In this document: positions 28,659 through 35,630 of the stretch, one piece after another | Layout of the letters: the number at the start of each line of letters is the position of its first letter | Numbering within the stretch: position 1 is the stretch's first letter | DNA from: Elusimicrobiota bacterium | Lineage (GTDB): Bacteria; Elusimicrobiota; Elusimicrobia; Elusimicrobiales; UBA9959 | Direction: 5' to 3' | NCBI GenBank assembly: GCA_022013385.1 | Contig: JAKLQJ010000207.1 | Location: 1 to 35,630 of the forward strand | DNA: 35,630 nucleotides | Program-made: the position numbers and the translations under genes | Notes under the pieces: model-generated | What the model saw: only the letters and a program-made list of their open reading frames with translations | Databases searched by the model: none | Told to the model about the DNA's origin: nothing

Positions 28659-29786
28659 TTAATCTTCTCTACCCAAAATTTTCTTGACGCGCTTGTTTAT
28701 TTCTTTCAATTCCTTTTCCCTTTCTTGTTTTTGTTTTTGTTTTATTGTCTCCAATTCCCTTTTCTTTTCTTGCGCCTGTTTTATTTTTTCAAATTCCTTT
28801 TCCTTTTCTTTCGCCTGTTTTATTTTCTCTCTTTCAGCCATTATCTTTTTGTATTTTTGTAAATTTTCGCAATACAAAAAGCTCAATCTTTTAGCGATAG
28901 GCTCGCAACTTTTGGAATTATGATTTTCAAAAGCTTCGCAAATCTCTTTGTAGCCCTCAGGGCAATCTTTCGGCCTTGAATTTTTTATCGCCTTATAAAT
29001 CTGCAAGTTGTCCATACAAATTTTGGAACTCTCCCCCTCACAATCTTTTTTATTCTTGGGAAAAGTTTTAAGACAAAGACTGTTAGCGGGGAGATATTTT
29101 GAAATTGAAGAACAAATATTTTCCATGCCATTTGAAGCGACGGAGCAAAAATCACTAATCGGAACGCTCAAATCTTCCATATCCATAAACTCGGCAGTTA
29201 TGAATGCGTGGCAAGTTCCTTCATCTTTATGTTTGCCGGCCATATAGCCTGCGAACATTACGCGACTAGACATACCCCTGCATATACCTCTCAAACTCCT
29301 GTCCTTGTCATCTAATTCATCCTCCGGGGTTAATATTTTTCGGGGAAGAGATATGATATTGGGGTCTGTTGACGAATTACAAAGGCGCATATCGCCAGAA
29401 GACGCGGCTTGGCAAGAGAAATAACTACTGATAAGCTTATACATCTCGGAATCTTCTCTCAAAAAATAATTTTCTCCGATATCGGCATCACCCCAAATCT
29501 TTCCGTAGGAAGACATGATATCTCTCAAAGAACCTTCTTTGCAAACGCCTTTCGTATTCTTTAAACCGGGAGAATCACTGTCTTCCAAACCTGTTAAATC
29601 GCGAGTCATCGCATCAAGAGCTTCTATATGGTCAGTAGCATCAGGCGGCAAAGAAACACCTGCCGGTTCAACATAAGCCTTTTGCGCCGTTTGCTTTTCA
29701 TGGCCATAATATTTTCTCTGCATTATCTGCAAAGCGGCTAAAAAAGCAAGTATCACGACAATAATTAAAATAAGCCATTTATTCAC
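28659..29786 (-). CDS. Cys-rich membrane-anchored hypothetical protein with coiled-coil tail
   Basis: 375 aa; N-terminal hydrophobic segment MNKWLILIIVVILAFLAALQ, about 14 Cys in the middle, charged K/E/Q heptad-like C-terminus. Confidence 0.7.
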   Translation of the reverse strand: MNKWLILIIVVILAFLAALQIMQRKYYGHEKQTAQKAYVEPAGVSLPPDATDHIEALDAMTRDLTGLEDSDSPGLKNTKGVCKEGSLRDIMSSYGKIWGDADIGENYFLREDSEMYKLISSYFSCQAASSGDMRLCNSSTDPNIISLPRKILTPEDELDDKDRSLRGICRGMSSRVMFAGYMAGKHKDEGTCHAFITAEFMDMEDLSVPISDFCSVASNGMENICSSISKYLPANSLCLKTFPKNKKDCEGESSKICMDNLQIYKAIKNSRPKDCPEGYKEICEAFENHNSKSCEPIAKRLSFLYCENLQKYKKIMAEREKIKQAKEKEKEFEKIKQAQEKKRELETIKQKQKQEREKELKEINKRVKKILGRED

Positions 29787-29962
29787 ATTTGCCTCCGTTT
29801 TATTTCTGAATTGTTATTGCTTTCCCCCAAAAAAATACAAATTCTAATTACCCAGTCAAATAAACAAAATAAAACCGCAAACTTAATGCAACAATAATTA
29901 AAAATGTGCTAAGGAGCAATTGACCCATGGAACCACTGCGCTTTCCGGCATCATAGGCGACA

Positions 29963-29991
29963 TTGTCTTGTCAAAATACTAGCGCTATAAT
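29963..29991 (+). promoter_or_regulatory. Candidate plus-strand promoter pointing into hxsA antisense
   Basis: TTGTCT (29963-29968), 17 bp, TATAAT (29986-29991). Confidence 0.3.
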
Positions 29992-30074
29992 CGAAAAACC
30001 GACTTTTTATGTTTTTTTCAACTTTCAAAGATAAAGTCTAACATGAAGCATTTAAAAAACTATAGCGGCTGTTG

Positions 30075-30458
30075 CTAACACCAACCTCCACGGGCATGTG
30101 AGCCGTGTGAGCCGTGTGAGCCATGCGAGCCATGCGAACCATGCGAACCATGAGAACCATGAGAACCGTGAGAACCGTGAGAGCCATGAGAGCTATGAGA
30201 GCCATGAGAAGCATGAGAACCGTGTGAGCCGTGTGAGCCGTGAGAGCCATGACTTTGATGGCTTACATGATAGTTCGATTTGAAATAATTTGAATGAATC
30301 GCGGCATGAGTCACACTCGCATCCATTATAGCTCCGCCAAGAATTCCAAGAGCGAGACCGGTTTTAACAATATCCGAATCAAGCATCTTGCCTTCTTCAC
30401 TGCTCAAAAACATTTTTATGTTTTTGCTTATTCTGTTTTTTTTATTTTTTTTGTCCAT
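30075..30458 (-). CDS. hxsA: HxsA-like His-Xaa-Ser repeat precursor protein
   Basis: 127 aa; FLSSEEGK..., hydrophobic segment, then 19 HxS tripeptides (15 HGS plus HVS, HQS, HAS, HSS), ending HARGGWC; AAGGAACAGGGG upstream of ATG. Confidence 0.88.
   Translation of the reverse strand: MDKKNKKNRISKNIKMFLSSEEGKMLDSDIVKTGLALGILGGAIMDASVTHAAIHSNYFKSNYHVSHQSHGSHGSHGSHGSHASHGSHSSHGSHGSHGSHGSHGSHGSHGSHGSHGSHGSHARGGWC
30096..30269 (-). repeat. 9-bp coding repeat encoding His-Xaa-Ser
   Basis: 20 in-phase His codons spaced exactly 9 bp, with synonymous variation among CAC/CAT, TCA/TCG/TCT, GGC/GGT. Confidence 0.95.
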
Positions 30459-30610
30459 AAAAACCCCTGTTCCTTCTCTAAAAGTTTTCTTCCGCGCTTA
30501 CTGCTCATTTCAACTATTTTGCCTTTTTCCGCCTAAAACTTTTCCTCTTCATTCAGGTTTTCTATATTCGCCTTTTTCAATTTTCCAAAACTTTTTTCTA
30601 ATAATCAACC

Positions 30611-30916
30611 TCATTGCATATGCTCTCCGGCCGCAGATAGCAGAGCCTTTGTCACTATTATTTTGGAAATCCGAGAATTTTTTTTAGTTAAATCTATTCT
30701 GCATTGCTGGTTTAAAATCTCATTGATAAAGTCATCGGCCATGTTTCCTTCATTTGATTCATTCGCTTTGAATTTAATTTCAACTTTTCCGCTTTTAATT
30801 TTGCGCCTTATATCTGCCCTATCCGCATAAATATAAGTAGCCAAAGCAATAGCCTCTTCGGAATATATATCCCCGTCAAGGATAAATGTTTTAATATCAC
30901 TGTCGTTTTTTTTCAT
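30611..30916 (-). CDS. hxsD: HxsD-like protein
   Basis: 101 aa; ...YSEEAIALATYIYADRADIRRK... FINEILNQQCRIDLTKKNSRISKIIVTKALLSA resembles the HxsD layout (LLNDYxLRE-type motif); AGAGGTG upstream of ATG; adjacent to hxsA. Confidence 0.65.
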   Translation of the reverse strand: MKKNDSDIKTFILDGDIYSEEAIALATYIYADRADIRRKIKSGKVEIKFKANESNEGNMADDFINEILNQQCRIDLTKKNSRISKIIVTKALLSAAGEHMQ

Positions 30917-30954
30917 CCTATCACCTCTTTAACTACTCATGATCAACAATTCAA

Positions 30955-31078
30955 AGTTTAGAGTTTTTTCTCTCAACTCCTAAACTCTTTCCCGCCACTA
31001 CAGCGTCGGCGGGTCTCTGCCACTGAATCTTCGGCAGACGCACCAATGTAGTAGTGGAGAACGCCAAAGAAGTAATGG
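30955..31078. repeat. Cluster of short palindromes between hxsB and hxsD
   Basis: AGTTTAGAGTT/AACTCcTAAACT (30955-30986), CCCGCC-11nt-GGCGGG (30991-31013), TCTGCC-11nt-GGCAGA (31016-31038), and CGCCA-9nt-TGGCG further on. Confidence 0.75.
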
Positions 31079-31089
31079 CGGAAAACTCT

Positions 31090-32568
31090 TTAACTCTCAA
31101 CTGTTTTTTGCACCCATTTCCTTAAAATAGCCGCTTCCTTAGGTTTAGCAAGCAATTCGAATATCGCGTCAAATATACCCATAAACAATTTGCATCTTTC
31201 ATTGGACGGCATATTGCCCCAAAGATTTTGCTGAGTTTCATAATTATAAACCGGACAAACTCCGCAAAAAGGCTTATACGCGCAACGAAAGCATAAAGGC
31301 TGTTGTTCAAGATTTGAAGACAAAACACAGCTTTTAGTTACCGGACTGCCCATAACAGATAAATATGTATCTTTAAAAACATTGCCCGTTTTAAATATTT
31401 CATCTCCGCTCCAGCCTATCATTCTTCCTTCATCACAAGTATATAAATCGCCGTTATGATTATAGGCGAGCTGACCTATTGAAGCTCCGCAAGGGCATCT
31501 CATGTCAAGATAGCCTGGATCATGAGCATTCAATACTTTATCCAATATCATCATGGCCGTTTTTTCTCTTATAACCTTCTTGGCATTAAGCCGAACTATG
31601 TGATTGAGAGCTTTTCTATAAAAAGAAATGAAATCATCCGCCGAATAACCGATAATATCCCAATATTTTTTCGCATATCCTATCGGCGCCAAAGGCCTTA
31701 TAAAAATATCTTCCAACCCTTGTTTAACATATTCGTCTACGATTTTCTCGCCGCTGGCAAGAGAGTTTTTTGAAACCGTAAGAAGAGCGCTGGGTTTAAA
31801 TATTCTATAATTTTCATTCTGTCTGTCATGCCTAGCATTAAAATATTTCAACCATTTAATCGTCACATCATATGAACTTGCTTTGCGGAACATTCTATTT
31901 TTATCGTGAATACTTTTGGGGCCGTCCAAAGAAGTGCAAATAGAAACTTCATGTTCCATTAAAAACCGCGCTTTTTCTTCGGTCATTAAAGAGAAATTGG
32001 AAACCAAAGCAAGAATTAAACCTTTTTTTAATTTTTTTTCCACACTTCTGGCATATATCACGGTTTTTTTGAGAACATCCCAATTTAAAAGCGGCTCTCC
32101 CCCTTGAAATTCTATCGTTATTGAAGGATTTGGACTTTTGAAAGCAAAATCCACACTGGCCTTGGCGGTTTTAAATGACATATCCGTATTTTTTTTAGAA
32201 GAATCAACCGCGCTCGACTGGCAATATACGCAGGTATGATTGCACCTTAATGTCATGACAAGAATATGCAGCCCCGCTCCGCCAAACAAATAACTATTCG
32301 CGCTTCTCCATCTCGCGGACAAATTGTCAAAATTCATGCGAGTCCTGATAAAACCTTTTTCAGCCAAACTCTCAAAAATCTTGGATTTTTCAGGCAATTT
32401 GGATTTAAGCCACTTATCAAATTCAAGAGGCTTCAAATACTTAAAATTACCGAAATCGTTAACTAAAAGATATTTTCCGGGAAATCTCCGCCAACGACTA
32501 TCGGGAATAACTCCATAAGCGCGACGAGCTTTCGCTTTATTTTTTGTTCTTTTTGTTTTTACCGGCAT
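31090..32568 (-). CDS. hxsB: HxsB-like radical SAM/SPASM maturase
   Basis: 492 aa; YLLVNDFGNFKYL, LRCNHTCVYCQS, FQGGEPLLNW, CPCGASIGQLAYNHNGDLYTCDEGRM, FRCAYKPFCGVCPVYNYE. Confidence 0.82.
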   Translation of the reverse strand: MPVKTKRTKNKAKARRAYGVIPDSRWRRFPGKYLLVNDFGNFKYLKPLEFDKWLKSKLPEKSKIFESLAEKGFIRTRMNFDNLSARWRSANSYLFGGAGLHILVMTLRCNHTCVYCQSSAVDSSKKNTDMSFKTAKASVDFAFKSPNPSITIEFQGGEPLLNWDVLKKTVIYARSVEKKLKKGLILALVSNFSLMTEEKARFLMEHEVSICTSLDGPKSIHDKNRMFRKASSYDVTIKWLKYFNARHDRQNENYRIFKPSALLTVSKNSLASGEKIVDEYVKQGLEDIFIRPLAPIGYAKKYWDIIGYSADDFISFYRKALNHIVRLNAKKVIREKTAMMILDKVLNAHDPGYLDMRCPCGASIGQLAYNHNGDLYTCDEGRMIGWSGDEIFKTGNVFKDTYLSVMGSPVTKSCVLSSNLEQQPLCFRCAYKPFCGVCPVYNYETQQNLWGNMPSNERCKLFMGIFDAIFELLAKPKEAAILRKWVQKTVES

Positions 32569-33016
32569 ATTTTTCTTCCCATGTTTGGTTTATTTTTAAC
32601 GGATCCTGCTTCTTGCAGTCTGAAGATTCCTTTTTTATTTCTTTCTCCACCTGACTGATAAGCTCATCCAGCTCTTTTTCCTGCTCAGGAGTCAAACCTG
32701 CATCTTCCGCTTGCGGTTGCGATTTTTCTTCATAAGACAATGCTTTGAGAATTAAAAACTCTCTAAGCTCTGAATTATTTTTAAATATGTCCGCGCGAAT
32801 CTTTTCGTTTTTAAGCTCCTCTGTAAACCGCATTGCCGTCTTTTTAACGGAATTTCTGCCCTTTTGTTTAAGAGAAACCTCAATTATCTTAGAGCTCAGT
32901 TTCTTTAATAAAACATACGCCTCATCCGTAACGGAATAAGCGGCATATCTTATATTATCCAAGGGATACTCCCGTAAATTGGATTTTAATAAAATTTTCT
33001 CTTTTGAATGTTTCAA
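32537..33016 (-). CDS. Second HxsD-like protein (long form)
   Basis: 159 aa with TTG start at 33014-33016 behind AAGGAGA; IRYAAYSVTDEAYVLLKKLSSKIIEVSLKQKG...RFTEELKNEKIRADIFKNNSELREFLILKALS resembles HxsD. The ATG at 33076 in the ORF track would overlap the upstream CDS. Confidence 0.6.
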   Translation of the reverse strand: MKHSKEKILLKSNLREYPLDNIRYAAYSVTDEAYVLLKKLSSKIIEVSLKQKGRNSVKKTAMRFTEELKNEKIRADIFKNNSELREFLILKALSYEEKSQPQAEDAGLTPEQEKELDELISQVEKEIKKESSDCKKQDPLKINQTWEEKYAGKNKKNKK

Positions 33017-33039
33017 TTTTTCTCTCCTTAAATCGCTAT

Positions 33040-33879
33040 TTACTGAATCCTGCAACATAACATCTGCCCATTCCAATCTTGACCAAGGGATATAAGACTT
33101 CCAACGCCTCCGCCCTCACCAGATGCCGGCAAAAATCCCACTACTCTGGGCCAACCGTCACCATACAGAGCAAAAACTCTTTCATTGGCCGCGCAGAATG
33201 TAGTTGCGGCCGCAACAGTATAATCCCTAAGCGTGCACATTCCTGTAAGTATGCCGGACATATAAACATTACCAGCGCCGCCTGTACTAGCATCATTGAC
33301 TGACATCACAAGGGAAGCCATATTATAATCACTATAGAATCTCATGCCGTTATAGCTAGCATTAGCCCCAAACTTGATGCCTGTATGGAATGCTATCCTA
33401 AGATCAGGATAGGGATTAGACCATGCGCCCGCTTCTCTATATATTCCATAGGCATCACCGGCATGCCAATAAATTCCGGCTGTTGAATCGGTGGCAACAC
33501 TTCCTGCTTGCGTTAAAGATATTTGACCTCTAACAGCATCTGTGCCACCGATATGAAGCGTTCGCGCAGGATTTACCTCTTTAATGCCGACTCTGCCCGA
33601 TGTGTTGAACAGGACATTCCCCGCCCCTTCTACATGTAGTTTTCCGGCCGGCGTCGCTATCCCAATTCCAACATTACCGCTATCTCTCGCCAAAACAGTC
33701 TGGTCCGTAGTGAGAAGCTTGGCATATCCGCCATACGGAGATGGATAGTATGTGGTAAGGGTCAATTGTTCACAGCCCAAAATCTTAGGATGGAAACAAA
33801 TAAAGAACGCCGTCAAAAGCGCCAATGCTTTGAACCTTGTTAGTTGAAATTGAATAATCAGAATTTTTTTATTTTCCAT
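33040..33879 (-). CDS. Secreted fibre/adhesin-like protein with NVGIG repeats
   Basis: 279 aa; N-terminal hydrophobic export signal, LTLTTYYPSPYGGYAKL, GNVGIGIATPAGKLHV, GRVGIKEVNPARTLHIGG, C-terminal CTLRDYT...MLCCRI. Confidence 0.7.
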   Translation of the reverse strand: MENKKILIIQFQLTRFKALALLTAFFICFHPKILGCEQLTLTTYYPSPYGGYAKLLTTDQTVLARDSGNVGIGIATPAGKLHVEGAGNVLFNTSGRVGIKEVNPARTLHIGGTDAVRGQISLTQAGSVATDSTAGIYWHAGDAYGIYREAGAWSNPYPDLRIAFHTGIKFGANASYNGMRFYSDYNMASLVMSVNDASTGGAGNVYMSGILTGMCTLRDYTVAAATTFCAANERVFALYGDGWPRVVGFLPASGEGGGVGSLISLGQDWNGQMLCCRIQ

Positions 33880-33953
33880 AAAACCCCCGTACCTGAGATT
33901 AAGAAAAACGCATTTATTCTCAAAACGGTGCCTGTTAAGTATAATTATAGGAT

Positions 33954-33982
33954 AGTTTAAGATAAAAATCTGCTATTGTCAA
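33954..33982 (-). promoter_or_regulatory. Candidate sigma70-type promoter for the NVGIG/hxs gene series
   Basis: On the minus strand: TTGACA (33977-33982), 17-bp spacer, TAAACT (33954-33959), about 75 bp upstream of the 33879 start. Confidence 0.5.
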
Positions 33983-33983
33983 T

Positions 33984-34028
33984 ACCCCATTTTTACCCCA
34001 TTTTTACCCCATTTTTTGCTCCATTTTT
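33984..34028 (-). repeat. 11-bp direct repeats upstream of and abutting the -35 element
   Basis: ACCCCATTTTT x3 at 33984-34016 (plus strand), then a degenerate fourth unit CTCCATTTTT to 34028. Confidence 0.85.
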
Positions 34029-34070
34029 ACAAAAACGAATATGGTTTGATTTGTGAAAAGGTATAAAACA

Positions 34071-34087
34071 TGGCGCCATAGGCGCCA
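34071..34087. repeat. Perfect inverted repeat TGGCGCC-ATA-GGCGCCA
   Basis: 7-bp arms, 3-nt loop, between the ygeY-like gene and the hxs promoter. Confidence 0.9.
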
Positions 34088-34095
34088 CGGGAATA

Positions 34096-34155
34096 AAGCA
34101 TAGCTTCGTTCATTGAAAATTTGAGTGATTTTAATCAAATTTGGAAGCTATGCTT
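34096..34155. repeat. Nested inverted repeat: outer AAGCATAGCTTC/GAAGCTATGCTT, inner AAATTTGA/TCAAATTT
   Basis: Outer arms 34096-34107 and 34144-34155 (12 bp, perfect); inner arms 34117-34124 and 34135-34142 (8 bp, perfect). Confidence 0.9.
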
Positions 34156-34189
34156 CATAAGGTGTCGGAAACTATGTGGACGACCAAAT

Positions 34190-35380
34190 TTACAGAAATT
34201 TTCCTATGCTCGCATAAAAAACCGCCGCTTTAAGCAAATGATTTACAGGCATATTCTCCCTAACCGTATGCGCATAAACCTCATTTGAAGGGCCAAACCC
34301 TATTGTTGGTATTTTCAGCCGCCCCGCGCTGGCAACGCCATTGGTGGAAAATACCCATTTATCCACAACCGCTTTTTTTCCCAAAGCAATTCGGCCTGCT
34401 TTTTCTCCGGCCCGCACAAGCTTATTATTTGCCGGTAAAACCCAAGTGGGAAAATATTTTTCCTGCCTGACTTTTAATCCCTTCCATGAGACGGCTTCAT
34501 ATTGCAAAATTTCAACTTTAGCCTTAAATTTTTTGACGGACGCAAGCCGCTTAATCTCAGCCACCGAAGTTTTAAGCGTTTCACTTGCGCTAAGTCTTCT
34601 GTCCAAATAAATCGAGCATTCATCAGGAACAGCATTTAGAGAAGGAGTCTTGCATTCTATAGAGGTTACAGCCACAGTGCCTTTGCCTAAAAATTTATCT
34701 TTTTTTAATTTCTTGTTAAGCGCTGTTATTTCTTGCGCTATTGTGGTCATCTTAATTACCGCATTATCTCCGCGTTCAGGCGCGCTGGCATGGCAGGATT
34801 TACCTTTAACTATAACTTTCATTTCCATTCTTCCTCTATGGCCTCTATAAACGGCAAGATTGGTAGGCTCGGTCAAAATAACATAATCGGGTTTTATCTT
34901 CTCTTCTTTTATTATATGCAATAAAGGGAGACCGTCACAGTCTTCTTCCTGACAAGAACCGACAGCTATAAAAGTAAAGTCATTGTAGAGCTTCAACCGC
35001 TTTATTAGTTTTCCGGCATACACAATTGAAACCATTGATAATTTCTGATCGGTGGCGCCTCTTCCGTAAATGGTATCGTTTTTTAAAACGGCAGCGAAAG
35101 GTTCTATTTTCCACGCGGCTCTATCGCCTATTCCAACGGTATCTATATGCGCGTCCAGCATTATTTTTTTTTTGCCATTTCCAATAAACCCCAAAATATT
35201 CCCCATTTTATCTATTTTTATTTTATCAAAACCGACTTTTTTCATTTCTTTAGCTATTCTTTTAACAAGATGCCCTTCCTGTCTTGAAAAACTCGGAATC
35301 CTAATCATGTCTCTAGCGAATTTCACCATATCCCTTTTATATTTTAAAACCTCATCATGCAATTTTTTGGCTTCTATCAT
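34190..35380 (-). CDS. ygeY: M20 family metallohydrolase, YgeY-like
   Basis: LDAHIDTVGIGDRAAWKIEPF, GRGATDQKLSMVS, CQEEDCDGLPLLHII, TEPTNLAVYRGHRGRMEMKV, SAPERGDNAV. Start set at MIEAKKLHDE after GGGAGAG. Confidence 0.82.
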   Translation of the reverse strand: MIEAKKLHDEVLKYKRDMVKFARDMIRIPSFSRQEGHLVKRIAKEMKKVGFDKIKIDKMGNILGFIGNGKKKIMLDAHIDTVGIGDRAAWKIEPFAAVLKNDTIYGRGATDQKLSMVSIVYAGKLIKRLKLYNDFTFIAVGSCQEEDCDGLPLLHIIKEEKIKPDYVILTEPTNLAVYRGHRGRMEMKVIVKGKSCHASAPERGDNAVIKMTTIAQEITALNKKLKKDKFLGKGTVAVTSIECKTPSLNAVPDECSIYLDRRLSASETLKTSVAEIKRLASVKKFKAKVEILQYEAVSWKGLKVRQEKYFPTWVLPANNKLVRAGEKAGRIALGKKAVVDKWVFSTNGVASAGRLKIPTIGFGPSNEVYAHTVRENMPVNHLLKAAVFYASIGKFL

Positions 35381-35458
35381 ATGCTCTCCCGTCCTACTTA
35401 CCCTTCCGACAGTTTTTAAACGAAAAAGTTCCAATATTGCGGATGAATTTCAATATCA

Positions 35459-35630
35459 TCACTTATGATTTGAGTTTTTATTAAGTTTCTCAAAATTTTT
35501 TAGTTTTTTCTTGGCCTTTTTAAAATCTTTCCAATTTGTAGGCGCTTTTCTTAGCGCTTTTTTTAAATCAAAAGACGCCTTTTTATATTCTTTCATATTG
35601 CCGTATATTTCAGCGCGCAAAAACAATATA
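35459..35630 (-). CDS. C-terminal fragment of a TPR-like protein, truncated by window edge
   Basis: Minus-strand translation ILFLRAEIYGNMKEYKKASFDLKKALRKAPTNWKDFKKAKKKLKNFEKLNKNSNHK*; TPR-like alpha-repeat pattern. Confidence 0.55.
   Translation of the reverse strand, partial: ILFLRAEIYGNMKEYKKASFDLKKALRKAPTNWKDFKKAKKKLKNFEKLNKNSNHK

Noticed and set aside
29930-29960. Short plus-strand ORF MEPLRFPAS behind AAGGAG
   Set aside because: Nine codons only, no homology or context support; could be chance.
30096-30269. Possible CRISPR-like array
   Set aside because: The 9-bp units are contiguous and coding, with no spacers. The heptamers at 14619-14742 likewise have no spacers.
30038-30283. ORFs 30038-30250 (-) and 30098-30283 (+) over the HxS repeat
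   Set aside because: Other-frame and antisense readings of the 9-bp repeat; they give low-complexity proteins with no start-site support, while the HxsA frame has a ribosome site and leader.

Overview
The window is an unusually dense radical SAM (rSAM) gene cluster. By reading the CxxxCxxC motifs I count 19 separate rSAM ORFs in about 32 kb. Eighteen are on the minus strand, many with 1-4 nt overlaps, and one HemN/HemW-like gene at 19480-20841 is on the plus strand. The right part carries a recognisable His-Xaa-Ser (Hxs) core: a HxsA-type precursor with 19 HxS tripeptides (30075-30458), two short HxsD-like proteins (30611-30916 and 32537-33016) and an HxsB-like rSAM/SPASM protein (31090-32568). 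Two further HxsB-like paralogs lie at 13186-14604 and 15710-17116. One of these has lost several SPASM cysteines. Eight smaller rSAM paralogs share a C-terminal PLC...Y...CxxC(x5)CxG(x4)Y motif reminiscent of HxsC. Three ~700-aa paralogs (22197-28458) look like an active rSAM domain fused to a second, cysteine-free, degenerate rSAM-like domain. The cluster also contains a SufS/NifS-like cysteine desulfurase, a membrane protein resembling A24 prepilin peptidases, a Cys-rich membrane-anchored protein and a secreted 'NVGIG' fibre-like protein. YgeW-like and YgeY-like genes lie within or beside it. Non-coding structures include an 11-bp direct-repeat array abutting a good sigma70-type promoter, a heptanucleotide repeat in an hxsB-like leader, and mini-palindrome clusters. 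The secreted protein's 'LTLTTYYPSPYG' motif suggests an Omnitrophota/Elusimicrobiota-like host; this is inference only. No tRNA, rRNA, CRISPR array or transposase was seen.
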